Notes: a model not told the origin generated them from the sequence alone. A stretch of DNA of 64,000 bases from Ciona savignyi (GCA_000149265.1 CH003265.1:298526-362525), one strand, 5' to 3'; positions 10,045-22,621 are shown, counted from the first letter of the stretch. Numbers and translations: made by a program.

Positions 10045-12292
10045 CAAACTGTTGCGTCTTCGATTCTTATCAATTGTTATTGAACTTAATCGACATCGGT
10101 GCAGACGAAACGCGTGTCCACAAAACTTTGATAATTTTGATTCGTTTGAATAAATAAAGGCGACAAAAACTTACTTAACTTTACCTTATTTATAACGAAA
10201 TAAAATTAATAGATTTTTAATAACAAAACACGAGAAAATATGACAAAATATTCATATTGCGATAAATATTATCCGACAGGTAAAATTAAGACCTAGCCGT
10301 TGTGAAATAAAGTTAAACCAACATGCGATATTTTGTAAATGCCGAACTTAATTTATTAAATAAATCGAATTAAATAACAAATTTGGAAGACACACTACAG
10401 GTCTTAACAGAGTTCCTGGAATGACGTGTCAGCTGTACGGATACGCTATTGTACCACGTGTCAGACGTGTGACGTCAAAATATGTTTTATCGCGACATAA
10501 ATCGACGTGAGGTTGTATAAGATCGAAAACTCGTACGAAACAATAAGATCAAATAGATGACAGCTTATAGTATACTGCCTATTTATTTTTGATGGCAATT
10601 TAGTTGCCAAAGTTTGTAAATTGTATAGTAATATAAAACAAGCATTTTATGAAAAATAAAAAGATAGCCAGCGTATATCGTCTGCACCGATTGTCGATGA
10701 AGTTCAATAACAAATGATAAGAATCAAAGATGCAACAGTTTTGATGACGCAGCGTGTGTCACTAAGATATCCAAACGCGTGTCTATTGAACTTGGTATTT
10801 CCTGATTATTCTTATGAATGATTAAAGTCGCACATCGTTTTCCTTTATTTACAATTAAAACGTGTAACATTGACATATTTAAATACCTAAATTAACCTTT
10901 TTACTTGTATAATAAGATTTTTATCGTAGTATGTTTTTTATTCAGTTTGTTATACGTGTTCTTTTATTTGAAATCGTTGTTTTTGATATTTTAAATTGAG
11001 TTTCATAGTTTGCTTAAAATATATATTATAGGCCTATAGGGTATATTTAATACTTTTTATGCAATAAAAGTTTATCAGTGTTAACACTCGCCGTAAGAAA
11101 GGAACAAAGATTTTTAATCAAATAATATTATTTAACATTTTCGCTATTAAGTAACTCACTGGATTTATTAATGCAGTATTCACTAAATTACTTAAAGGCA
11201 TTACGAATTAACATACAGTCAAAAGGTTTAACACACTACAAGACTCAATAAACCTTAGGTATTCAACAGGGTAGTGGGACATAAACCAACGTATGCTTGT
11301 TCAACGATACGAACTGGCACAACTGAATGAATAAGATCACATGTGTTAAAGCTTTATAACAAATCATCACAGTTTTAAATAAACAAATTTTTCAATAAAT
11401 GTTTGTAAATGTTATTGGGCAAATTCTAAAGTTTGCATCTCTCACTATCGGTGAATAGTAAAAGGAGGGAAAGCGGAAGGGAGGAAAACTGCACAATAAA
11501 ATGAAGAATATGGCATTAGAATTAGCTTTAAACATGAGGGTTGGAGTTAAGTTAGTTCTGGGATTAAGAATAATGTTAGGGGCAGGGTTAGGGTAATTAG
11601 TTTTCATAGTTTAAGTAAGCAGTTTCCCTCCTTTCTCCTTCCCGCCTTCCCTGCTTTTAGTGTTGGCCCTCACTATCAATTTTGATCATAAGTATGTATA
11701 GTTGTATCTAATTACTTTTGGATACACAGCTATCTGATTAAATATACCAAACCATATAGAAATATGAACCAAACATTTTATGATAACTTAATATTCCTTT
11801 CATCAGAAATAACAATTAAAATGACCAGTAGCTAAAATCTGACCTTTATAGGTACGTGTATCGTCGGAGATGACTTGATTCATTTCAATAACAATTGATA
11901 AGAATGGAAGACACAACAGTTTGAACGCAGCGTGTGTCAATGAGATGTTAGAGCTAAATCAATCATTTTTCCATTCTATTTCAAGATTTTAATTTGAAAT
12001 TGACTAGTTAAATATTAAGAGTAAAATAATTTCTGGTTGCAGAAGCAGTCATTGTGAATTTATATTGCATTTCTTTATCCCAAATATGAACTTAAAACAG
12101 TTAATAGCCATAATGAAATTTTCAGTATTTCGAAAAAAGTTTAGGAAAACTAATTTTATGTCGTTAAAGCGATTGATATCGAAACTTAAGTTTTTTTAAA
12201 TTGTCATTGGTTAAACAGTACATTTATTAAAACAGCATAATTTAATATATTTGAATTTTATTATGAACAATACAATGTGAATCAATATATTG
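10045..12292. repeat. Intergenic spacer of tandem unit, copies 3-4
   Basis: No gene seen. It holds the E-box/CRE cluster (10422-10477), an inverted promoter-like block (about 10670-10790), a fold-back element (11457-11661) and a further promoter-like block (about 11845-11945). The part around the fold-back element is almost identical to the copy 4-5 spacer at an offset of about 3,858 bp, which marks a single-unit duplication. Confidence 0.7.
11457..11661. mobile_element. Fold-back (MITE-like) element, spacer 3-4
   Basis: Same inverted-arm element as in the other spacers, with arms near 11457-11492 and 11621-11661. Its core contains the ggttagggtaatta stretch. Confidence 0.55.
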
Positions 12293-13746
12293 TTAACAGA
12301 AAGTGAACAAAGAATCAATGTTTTCAAGGCAATGCGCATCCGGGCTTCCCGATGAGAAATATCCTTCGTCAGTGGAAGATAATGAGGTTCTGCAAGATGA
12401 TGTCGGCTTGGTGGCTTCATAAATATTGAGGCATAATGGTGGTGGCGGTTCAGTAATACTTGGTGACTCGTTGTGGTAATTAAACTGGTCGAACTGTTGT
12501 TCACTGCATTGTCGGTTTTCTACATAATCTCTGACGTATATTGATTCGTTTGTGACGTGCATAGATTTCGGCTTTATTGGAATAGACTGGATTGAGTTTT
12601 GAAGTTGGTTTGGAACGTAACATGGTTGGTGGAAAGCAGTCATGCCAAAAGGTGCTTCGGAACATAATTGATTGTAGGCATTCGCTTCATACGACTGGGT
12701 AAAAACTGAAGGATACAGATTGGTTGGTTGGATGGTTTGGTGGTCAACATGGTTGCCGTATACGTAACCAGATGGTGCATATTGTTCCGATGGTTGGTAC
12801 CACGAGGTTGGCTGAGCTTGGTGGTCGTATACTGCTGGTGCGTAATCAAGTTTCACTCGTTTTGTGGAATTTGGTGAAGTGGTGTTTGAAGAGCATCTTC
12901 GTTTGTGGGTGGTTGATACAGGTCGAGTAAATGACGCAATTGTCGATTTCGCTTTCATAGTCTTCGCTCCGTCTTCTCGAAAGCCTCGGGCGTAAGGGTT
13001 GTTGGATATCTTTAACTTAGCGATCTGTGGATTTAATGTAAATATGAATAAATGATTCATTCATTTCAATAAGTAATTTTTGCTTAAAATTAAATTTAAA
13101 TTTACCTCTCCGTTCTGGTATGCGGTGACCGTTGTAAAGAAAGTTTGTGGGAAAGCGAAAGTTGACATCGGTTGAAGATGTAACGTATTGACGTCATCAG
13201 TTCGAACAATGTGGACACGAGGTTGATATCGATGCATGGAATGTACGAGGAACTTTCCGTCTCCACAATTCCCACAGGAGTTGGTTAATTTAACTTTGTG
13301 GAAAGAAACGATATCTTTCATCCATTGTTGTCCGGTACAAGGTGAGTTCGGGTGCAAATAAAATCTTTGTGGGATATGTGGTTCTCCACGACCAGATATC
13401 ACCCACTCCCCGTGTTGAAACTTGTATCTGTTTTCATCCGCACTCGAAATGTCCATCAATACGCAATACTGAGCGTTCGGCTCCATCCCGGATATTTTAA
13501 CTCGGTAACCAGGGAACATTCGCCTAAAAGAAATAAATGATCAGGTTAACATTTTGTAAATTGATTTTTAACATTATAATTTTTTGCTATATATTAACTT
13601 AGATATTGTTCTTACCTTCCGGTTTTGGTGATAATCATTTCAGTCTGAGCAGCTGAGAAACTGTCCCATAACTGAACATCGTGAAGATGAACTTGCGGTC
13701 CGTATCGTGAGCTCATCTCTTGATGGTTTGAATTTGCAATATTCAT
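12293..13746 (-). CDS. Tbx6-r: Tbx6-like T-box transcription factor, array copy 4
   Basis: Intact gene of 426 aa. Exons: 13616-13746 (MNIANSNHQEMSSRYGPQ to TKTG), 13106-13523 ([15 protein letters not shown] to AYQNGE) and 12293-13024 (IAKLKISNNPYARGF to SLFTFC). Introns are 92 and 81 bp. T-box signatures, KRVKLD nuclear signal and TDEGYFSSGSP tail motif are all present. Exon 1 combines features of the two subtypes in the array: the NHQEM length variant and the SSRYGPQ sequence. Unlike copies 2 and 6, intron 2 has an in-frame stop. Same role as the other copies: nuclear T-box activator, probably in the muscle programme. Confidence 0.92.
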
Positions 13747-13838
13747 CCTCTTCTTTCAATGTTCTAGAATCTTCGAAAGTTGCTTGTGAGGTGTTAGAGA
13801 AACTATCGAATAATGAAATTCGAATGCGTGGCTGATAT

Positions 13839-13980
13839 TTTATAAACAGTTCAACTTCTACTTTTCTGTTTGATCTTGTAATGAGGTAATTAGACAGAAG
13901 TACAGTTTCCTGATAGCAAGAGAAGTCACCGCAGGAGGTTTTTACCAAGTTCGGATATCTTAGTGACACACGCTGTTCAA
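13839..13980 (-). promoter_or_regulatory. Core promoter of T-box copy 4
   Basis: TATA box (13839-13845) and Zic-like site (13927-13938) are kept. The dyad is broken here: after GACACACGCTGT the sequence changes to tcaacttggttgggggcg, a local replacement not seen in the other copies. Confidence 0.55.
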
Positions 13981-16145
13981 CTTGGTTGGGGGCGTTTTCG
14001 ATTCTTATCAATTGTTATTGAACTTAATCAAAAGTCGGTGCAGACGAAACGCGTGTCTACAAAACTTTGATAATTTTGATTGGTTTGAATGAATAAAGGC
14101 GACAAAACTTACTTAACTTTACCTTATTTATAACGAAATAAAATTAATAGATTTTTTAATAACAAAACACGAGCAAATATGACAAAACATTCCTATTGCG
14201 ATTAATATTATCCGACAGGTAAAATTTAGAAAAAAAATTAAATAATAAATTTGGAAGACACTCTACAGGGCTTAACAAAGTTCCTGGAATGACGTGTCAG
14301 CTGTACGGATACGCTATTGTACCACGTGTCAGACGTGTGACGTCAAAATCTGTTTAATCGCGACATAAATCGACGTGAGGTTGTATAAGATCGGAAACTC
14401 GTACGAAACAATAAGATCAAATATATGACAGCTTTATACCAGTAGACTGACTATTTATTTTTAATGGCAATTTAGATGCTAAAGTATATATAAATTGTAT
14501 ATTAATATAAAACAAGCATTTTACGAAAAATAAAAAGATAGACAGCGTATCGACTGCACCGATTGTCGATTAGGTTCAATAACAATTGATAAGAATCGAA
14601 GACGCAACAGTTTTGATGACGCAACGTGTGTCACTATCCAAACGAGTGTCTATTGAACTTGGCATTTCCTGATTATTCTCATGAATGATTAAAGTCGCAC
14701 ACCGTTTGCCTTTAATTACAGTTATAACGTGTAACATTGACATATTTAAATACCTAAATAAACCTTTTTACTTGTATTATAATATTTATATCATAGTATG
14801 TTTTTTATTCAGTTTGTTATGCGTGTTCTATTATTTAAAATCGTTGTTTTTGATATTTTAAATTGAGTTTAATAGTTTGCTTAAAAACATATTATAGGGT
14901 AAATTTAATACTTTTTATGCAATAAAAGTTTATCAGTGTTAACACTCGCCGTAAGAAAGGAACTACGATATTTAATCAAATAATATTAATTAACATTTTC
15001 GCTATTAAACAACTCACTAGAGTTATTAATGCAGTATTCACTAAATTACTTAAAGGCATTACGAATTAACATACAGGAAAAGGTTTCAACACACTACAAG
15101 ATTCAATAAACCTTAGGTATTCAGCAGGGTAGTGCGACATAAACCAACGTATGCTTGTTCAACGATACGAACTGGCACAACTGAATGAATGAGATCACAT
15201 GTGTTAAAGCTTTAAAACAAATCATCACAGTTTTAAGTAAACAAACTTTTCAATAATTGTTTGTAAATGTTATTGGGCAAATTCTAAAGTTTGCATCTCT
15301 CACTATCGGTGAATAGTAAAAGGAGGGAAAGCGGAAGGGAGGAAATCCGCACAATAAAATGAAGAATATGGCATTAGAATTAGCTTTAAACATGAGGGTT
15401 GGAGTTAAGTTAGTTCTGGGATTAAGAATAATGTTAGGGGCAGGGTTAGGGTAATTAGTTTTCATAGTTTAAGTAAGAAGTTTCCCCCTTCCCTCCTTCC
15501 CGCTTTCCCTCCTTTTAGTGTTGGCCCTCACTATCAATTTTGATCCAAAGTATGTATAGTTGTATCTAATTACTTTTGGATACACAGCAATCTGATTAAA
15601 TATTACAAACCATATATAAATATGAACCAAATATTTTATGATAGATTAATATTATTTTCATTTCAAATAACAATTAAAATGACCAGTAGATAAAATCTGA
15701 CCTTTGTAGGCACGTGCATCGTCTGAGACGACTCGATTCATTTAAATAACAATTGATAAGAATGGAAGACACAACATTTTGAACGCAGCGTGTGCCAATG
15801 AGATGTTAGAGCTGAATCAATCATTTTTCTATTTTATTTCAAGGTTTTAATTTGAAATTGACTAGTTAAATATTAAGAGTTAAATCATTTCTGGTTGCAG
15901 AAGCAGTGATTGTGAATTTATATTGCATTTCTTTTTCCCAAATATGAACTTTAAACAGTTAATAGCCATAATGACATTTCAAGTATTCCGAAAATAACAT
16001 AGGAAAGCTAATTGTTGTTAAAGCGATTGATATTGAAACTCGAGTTTTATTAAATTATCATTGGTTAAACAGTACATTTAATAAACAGCAAACTTTAAAA
16101 TATTTGAATTTTATTATGAACAATACAATGTGAATCAATATAATG
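13981..16145. repeat. Intergenic spacer of tandem unit, copies 4-5
   Basis: No gene seen. E-box/CRE cluster at 14291-14345, inverted promoter-like block at about 14545-14650, fold-back element at 15315-15519 and a second promoter-like block at about 15710-15800. Compared with other spacers, about 70 bp is missing near 14225, just before the E-box/CRE cluster. Confidence 0.7.
15315..15519. mobile_element. Fold-back (MITE-like) element, spacer 4-5
   Basis: Same inverted-arm element as in the other spacers. It is almost identical in core and arms to the one at 11457-11661. Confidence 0.55.
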
Positions 16146-17599
16146 TTAACAGAAAGTGAACAAACAATCAATGTTTTCAAGGCAATGAGCATCCGGGCTT
16201 CCCGATGAGAAATATCCTTCGTCAGTGGAAGATAATGAGGTTCTGTAAGATGATGTCGGCTTGGTAGCTTCGTAAATATTGAGGCATAATGGTGGTGGCG
16301 GTTCAGTAATATTTGGTGACTCGTTGTGGTAATTAAACTGGTCGAACTGTTGTTCACTGCATTGTCGGTTTTCTATATAATCTCTGACGTATATTGATTC
16401 GTTTGTGACGTGCATAGATTTCGGCTTCATTGGAACAGACTGGATTGAGTTTGGAAGTTGGTTTGGAACGTAACATGGTTGGTGAAAACCAGTCATGCCA
16501 TAAGGTGCTTCGGAACATAATTGATTGTAGGCATTCGCTTCATACGACTGGGTAAAAACTGAAGGATATAGATTGGTTGGTTGGATGGTATGGTGGTCAA
16601 CATGGTTGACGTATACGTAATCAGATGGTGCATATTGTTCCGATGGTTGGTACCACGAGGTTGGTTGTGCTTGGTGGTCGTACACTGCTGGTGCGTAATC
16701 AAGTTTCACTCGTTTTGTGGAATTCGGTGAAGTGGTGTTTGGAGAGCATCTTCGTTTGTGGGTGGTTGATACAGGTCGAGTAAATGACGCAAGTGTCGAT
16801 TTCGCTTTCATAGTCTTCGCTCCGTCTTCTCGGAAGCCTCGGGCGTAAGGGTTGTTGGATATCTTTAACTTGGCGATCTGTGAATTTAATGTAAATTAAA
16901 ATAAATGATTAATCCATTCTAATAAGTAATTTTTGCTTAAAATTAAATTTAAACTTACCTTTCCGTTCTGGTATGCTGTGACCGTTGTAAAGGAAGTTTG
17001 TGGGAAAGCGAAAGTTGACATCGGTTGAAGATGTAAAGTATTGACGTCATCAGTTCGAACAATGTGGACACGAGGTAGATATCGATGCATGGAATGTACG
17101 AGGAACTTTCCGTCTCCACAATTCCCACAGGAGTTGGTTAATTTAACTTTGTGGAAAGAAACGATATCTTTCATCCATTGTTTTCCTGTACAAGGTGAGT
17201 TCGGGTGCAAATAAAATCTTTGTGGGATATGTGGTTCTCCACGACCAGCTATCACCCACTCCCCGTGTTGAAACTTGTATCTGTTTTCATCCACACTCGA
17301 AATGTCCATCAATACGCAATATTGAGCGTTTGGGTCCATCCCGGACATTTTAACTCGGTAACGAGGGAACATTCGCCTAAAAGAAATAAATGATCAGGTT
17401 AACATTTTGTAAATTGATTGTCAACATTATAAATTTTTGCTATATATTAACTTAGATATTGTTCTTACCTTCCGGTTTTAGTAATAATCATTTCAGTCTG
17501 AGCAGCTAAGAAACTGTCCCATAACTGAACATCGTGAAGATGAACTTGCGGTCGGTATCGTGGGCTCATCTCTTGACGGTTTAAATTTGCAATATTCAT
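16146..17599 (-). CDS. Tbx6-r: Tbx6-like T-box transcription factor, array copy 5
   Basis: Intact gene of 426 aa. Exons: 17469-17599 (MNIANLNRQEMSPRYR to TKTG), 16959-17376 and 16146-16877. Introns are 92 and 81 bp. Exons 2 and 3 are almost identical to copy 1, while exon 1 and the promoter match copy 2, so the gene looks like a recombinant of two array lineages. Two T-box substitutions are private to this copy: MFPRYRVKM instead of MFPGYRVKM, and SFLAAQ instead of SFSAAQ near the end of exon 1. Their effect on binding is unknown. The nuclear signal and tail motif are intact. Confidence 0.91.
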
Positions 17600-17693
17600 C
17601 CTCTTCTTTCAATGTTCTAGAATCTTCGAAAGTTGCTTGTGAGGTGTACTCAGAGAAATTCTCGAATAATGAACTTCGAACGCGTGGCTGGGA

Positions 17694-17835
17694 TTTTATA
17701 AGCAGTCGAACTTGGGTTTTTCTGTTTGATCTTGTAATGAGGTAATTAGACAGAAGTACAGTTTCCTGATAGCAAGAGAAGTCACCGCAGGAGGTTTTTA
17801 CCAAGTTCGGATATCTTAGTGACACACGCTGTGTC
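17694..17835 (-). promoter_or_regulatory. Core promoter of T-box copy 5
   Basis: Dyad at 17821-17835, Zic-like site at 17783-17794, TATA box at 17694-17700. Nearly identical over the whole block to the copy 2 promoter. Confidence 0.6.
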
Positions 17836-20054
17836 CAAACTGTTGCGTCTTCGATTCGTATCAATTGTTATTGAACTTAATCGAAATCGGTGCAGACGAA
17901 ACGCGTGCCTACAAAACTTTGATAATTTTGATTCGTTCTATGAATGAATAAAGGCGACAAAAACTTACTAAAATAAAATTAATAGATTTTTTAATAACAA
18001 AACACGAGCAAACATGACAAAATAATTATATTGCGATAAATATTATCCGACAGGTAAAATTTAGACCTTGCTTTTGTGAATAAAGTTAAACCAACATGCG
18101 ATATTTTGTAAATGCCGAACTTAATTTTCCAAATAAATTAAATTAAAGAATAAATTTGGAAGACACACTACTGGGCTTAACAGAGTTCCTGGAATGACGT
18201 GTCAGCTGTACGGATACGCTATTGTACCACGTGACAGACGTGTGACGTCAAAATCTGTTTAATCGCGACATAAATCGACATGAGGTGGGTTCAAGATCGG
18301 AAACTCGTACGAAACAATAAGATCAAATATATGACAGCTTTACAGTATACTGACTATTAATTTTTGATGGCAATTTAGATGCCAAAGTATGTAAATTGTA
18401 TAGTAATATAAAACAAACATTTTACGAAAAATAAAAAGATAGACAGCGTATCGACTGCACGGATTGTCGATGAAGTTCAATAACAAATGATAAGAATCGA
18501 AGACGCAACAGTTTTGATGACGCAACGTGTGTCACTATCCAAACGCGTGTCTATTGAACTTAGCATTTCCTGATTATTCTCATGAATGATTAAAGTCGCA
18601 CAACGTTTGCCTTTTATTTATAGTTAAAACGTGTAACATTGACATATTTAAATACCTAAATCAACCTTTTTACTTGTATAATAAGATTTTTATCGTAGTA
18701 TGTTTTTATTCAGTTTGATATACGTGTTCTTTTATTTGAAATCGTTGTTTTTGTTATTTTAAATATAGTTTCATAGTTTGCTTAAAATATATATTATAGG
18801 GTATAATTAATACATTTTATGCAATAAAAGTTTATCAGTGTTTACACTCGCCGTAAGAAATGAACTAAGATTTTTAATCAAATAAAATTAATTAACATTT
18901 TTGCTATTAAATAACTCACTGGATTTATTAATGCAGTATTCACTAAATTACTTAAAGGCATTACGAATTAACACAAAGTTAAAAGGTCTGTCAACACACT
19001 ACAAGATTCAATAAACCTTAGGCATTCAGCAGGGTAGTGCGACATAAACCAACGTATGCTTGTTCAACGATACGAACTGGCATAACTGAATGAATGAGAT
19101 CACATGTGTTAAAGCTTTATAACAAATCATCACAGTTTTAAATAAACAAACTTTTCAATAAATGTTTGTAAATGTTATTGGGCAAATTCTAATGTTTGCA
19201 TCTCTCACTATCGGTGAATTGTAAAAGGAGGGAAAGCGGGAAGGAGAAAAACTGCACAATAAAATGAAGAATAGGGCCGTAGAGTTAGTTTTCAGCATAA
19301 AGGTTGGAGTTAAGTTAGTTCTGGGATTAAGAATAATGTTTGGTGTCGGGTTAGGGTAATTAGTTTCCATAGTTTAAGTAAGCAGTTTCCCCCCTTTCCT
19401 CCTTCCCGCCTTCCCTCCTGTTAGTGTTGGCCCTCACTAACGATTTTGATCATAAGTGTGTATGGTTGTATCTAATTACTTTTGGATACACAGCTATCTG
19501 ATTAAATATTACAAACCATATTTAAATATGAACCAAACATTTTATGATAACTTAATATTATTTTCATTCAATATAACAATTAAAATGACCAGTAGATAAA
19601 ATCTGACCTTTGTAGGCACGTGTATCGTCTGAGACGACTTGATTCATTTCAATAACAATTGATAATAATGGAAGACACAACAGTTTGAACGCAACGTGTG
19701 TCAATGAGATGTCAGAGCTGAATCAATCAGTTTTCTATTTTATTTCAAGATTTTAATTTGAAATTGACTAGTTATATATTAAGAGTTAAATCATATCTGG
19801 TTGCAGAAGCAGTTATTGTGAATTTATATTGTATTTCTTTATCCCAAATATGAACTTTAAACAGTTAATAGCCATTATAACATTTCAAGTATTTCAAAAA
19901 ATATAGGAAAACTAATTTTATGTTGTTAAAGCGATTGATATTGAAACTTGTGTTTTATTAAGTTATCATTGGTTAAACAGTAAATTTAACAAAACAGCAT
20001 AATTTAATATATTTGAATTTTATTATGAACAATACAGTGTAAATCAATGTAACG
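17836..20054. repeat. Intergenic spacer of tandem unit, copies 5-6
   Basis: No gene seen. E-box/CRE cluster at 18195-18250, inverted promoter-like block at about 18445-18550, fold-back element at 19221-19425 and a second promoter-like block at about 19610-19710. Near-identical to the spacer of copies 2-3 at an offset of 11,690 bp. Confidence 0.7.
19221..19425. mobile_element. Fold-back (MITE-like) element, spacer 5-6
   Basis: Nearly base-for-base copy of the element at 7531-7735, including its ggtgtcgggttagggtaatt core segment. Confidence 0.55.
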
Positions 20055-21505
20055 TTAACAGAAAGTGAACAAAGAATCAATGTGTTCAAGGCAATGAGCA
20101 TCCGGGCTTCCCGATGAGAAATATCCTTCGTCAGTGGAAGATAATGAGGTTCTGCAAGATGATGTCGGCTTGGTAGCTTCACAAGTGTTAAGGTACAATG
20201 GTGGTGGCGGTTCAGTAATATTTGGTGACTCGTTGTGGTAATTAAACTGGTCGAACTGTTGTTCACTGCATTGGCGGTTTTCTACATAATCTCCGACGTA
20301 TATTGATTCGTTTGTGACGTGCATAGATTTCGGCTTCATTGGAATAGACTGGATTGAGTTTGGAAGTTGGTTTGGAACGTAACATGGTTGGTGAAAAGCA
20401 GTCATGTCATAAGGTGCTTCGGAACATAATTGATTGTAGGCATTCGCGTCATACGACTGGGTAAAATCTGAAGGATACAGATTGGTTGGTTGGATGGTTT
20501 GATGGTCAACATGGTTGCCGTATACGTAACCAGATGGTGCATATTGTTCGGATGGTTGATACCACGAGGTTGGTTGTGCTTGGTGGTCGTATACTGCTGG
20601 TGCGTAATCAAGTTTCACTCGTTTTGTGGAATTCGGGGAAGTGGTGTTTGGAGAGCATCTTCGCTTGTGGGTGGTTGATACAGGTCGAGTAAATGACGCA
20701 AGTGTCGATTTCGCTTTCATACTCTTCGCTCCGTCTTCTCGGAAGCCTCGGGCGTAAGGGTTGTTGGATATCTTTAACCTGGCGATCTGTGGATTTAATG
20801 TAAATATGAATAAATGATTAATCCATATTAATAAGTATTTTTTGATTAAAATAAAATGTAAATTTACCTCTCCGTTCTGGTATGCGGTGACCGTTGTAAA
20901 GGAAGTTTGTGGGAAAGCGAAAGTTGACATCGGTTGAAGATGTAACGTATTGACGTCATCAGTTCGAACAATATGAACACGAGGTTGATATCGATGCATG
21001 GAATGTACGAGGAACTTTCCGTCTCCACAATTCCCACAAGAGTTGGTTAATTTAACTTTGTGGAAAGAAACGATATCTTTCATCCATTGTTGTCCGGTAC
21101 AAGGTGAGTTCGGGTGCAAATAAAATCTTTGTGGGATATGTGGTTCTCCACGACCAGCTATCACCCACTCCCCGTGTTGAAACTTGTATCTGTTTTCATC
21201 CACACTCGAAATGTCCATCAATACGCAATACTGAGCGTTCGGGTCCATCCCGGACATTTTAACTCGGTAACCAGGGAACATTCGCCTAAAAGAAATAAAT
21301 GATCAGGTTAACATTTTGTAAATTGATTTATATCATTATAAATTTTTGCTATATGTTAACTTAGATATTGTTCTTACCTTCCGGTTTTAGTAATAATCAT
21401 TTCAGTCTGAGCAGCTGAGAAACTGTCCCATAACTGAACATCGTGAAGATGAACTTGCGGTCCGTATCGTGAGCTGATGGATTGATTTGAATTTGCAATA
21501 TTCAT
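20055..21505 (-). CDS. Tbx6-r: Tbx6-like T-box transcription factor, array copy 6
   Basis: Intact gene of 425 aa. Exons: 21378-21505 (MNIANSNQSISSRYGPQ to TKTG, one codon shorter than copies 2, 4 and 5), 20868-21285 and 20055-20786. T-box, KRVKLD and TDEGYFSSGSP are present. Intron 2 (81 bp) is open in frame, as in copy 2. Exon 1 has the same subtype as pseudogene copy 3. This is the last head-to-tail copy: its upstream region departs from the array consensus at about 21819, and beyond it lies the inverted copy 7, with which it shares a divergent intergenic region. Confidence 0.92.
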
Positions 21506-21592
21506 CCTCTTCTTTCAATGTTCTAGAATCTTCGTTGCTTGTGAGGTGTCAGAGAAATTCTCGAATAATGAACTTCGAACACGTGGCTTGGA

Positions 21593-21734
21593 TTTTATAA
21601 GCAGTCCAAGTTCTGTTTTTCTGTTTGATATTGTAATCAGGTAATTAGACAGAAGTACAGTTTCCTGATAGCAAGAGAAGTCACCGCAGGAGGTTTTTAC
21701 CAAGTTCGGATATCTCAGTGACACACGCTGTGTC
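21593..21734 (-). promoter_or_regulatory. Core promoter of T-box copy 6
   Basis: Dyad at 21720-21734, Zic-like site at 21682-21693, TATA box at 21593-21599, start codon 88 bp downstream of the TATA box. Confidence 0.6.
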
Positions 21735-21819
21735 CAAACTGTTGCGTCTTCGATTCGTATCAATTGTTATTGAACTTAATCGACATCGGTGCAGACGAAA
21801 CGCGTGCCTACAAAACTTT

Positions 21820-22620
21820 TCCGGTTTTATTTCGCCGACGAATCAGAGATAGAACTTTTAAGTTATCATAACATTTTTGATTTATATAATATGTTTGTTT
21901 AGTGAATACATCATCACTAACTTTATTGAGTTATACAACGACTAAATTGTTAATTATTATTAATTTTTTTCAAAATTTTAATTTAGCATTTACAAAATGG
22001 CGATTGTTAACACTAATGTGAAACGAAACCATAATACGATTTAAAATTCTTACGCCTCAAAACATTACTACATTGGATATAATTTGCCATTAAAAATAAG
22101 TAGCCAGTCTACTGGTATAAAGCTGTCATATATTATTTGATCTTATTGTTTCGTACGAGTTTCCGATCTTGAACCACCTCACGTCGATTTATGTCGCGAT
22201 AAAACAGATTTTGACGTCACACGTCTGTCGCGTCGTACAATAGCGTATAAGAAATCTGACACGTCATGCAGAATTTTAATTCAAAATAAGGCGTATGTTG
22301 GTTATATTTGCTTCACAAAATCGAGGTCTACATTTTACCTCTCCGGTAATATTTATATAATAATATTAATATATATTTGCTCGTGTTCTGTCAGTCGAAT
22401 TCTTTTATAAATATTTTATTAATTTCTTTTAATAATATTTATAATTTATTTAAAAATGCGTTATTCAAAAATTTTTCAAGTTTTAAAAGTTCATATCGGT
22501 GTTGAAAAGGTTAAAGTAAGTTAACGGAAAATATTAAAGTTTTGTAGACATGCGTTTCGTCTGCACCGACTTTTGACTAAGTTCAATAACAATTGATAAG
22601 AATCAAAGACGCAACAGTTT
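21820..22620. promoter_or_regulatory. Divergent intergenic region between T-box copies 6 and 7
   Basis: The first about 250 bases (21820-22075) match no other part of the array and mark the inversion junction. From about 22080 the sequence is the reverse complement of the usual upstream spacer, ending in the copy 7 promoter. It keeps the CRE TGACGTCA (22212-22219). The CACGTG and CAGCTG E-boxes of the other spacers are mutated here. The single CRE lies 707 bp from the copy 6 start codon and 618 bp from that of copy 7. Confidence 0.55.
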
Positions 22621-22621
22621 G

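Noticed and set aside
17493..17864. 123-codon minus-strand ORF (MIRIEDATVWTQRV start) upstream of and overlapping exon 1, also at copy 4 and shortened elsewhere
   Set aside because: It runs through TATA box and promoter and overlaps exon 1 in a different frame. Its similarity between units is explained by recent duplication, and it is disrupted in copies 1, 2, 3 and 6.
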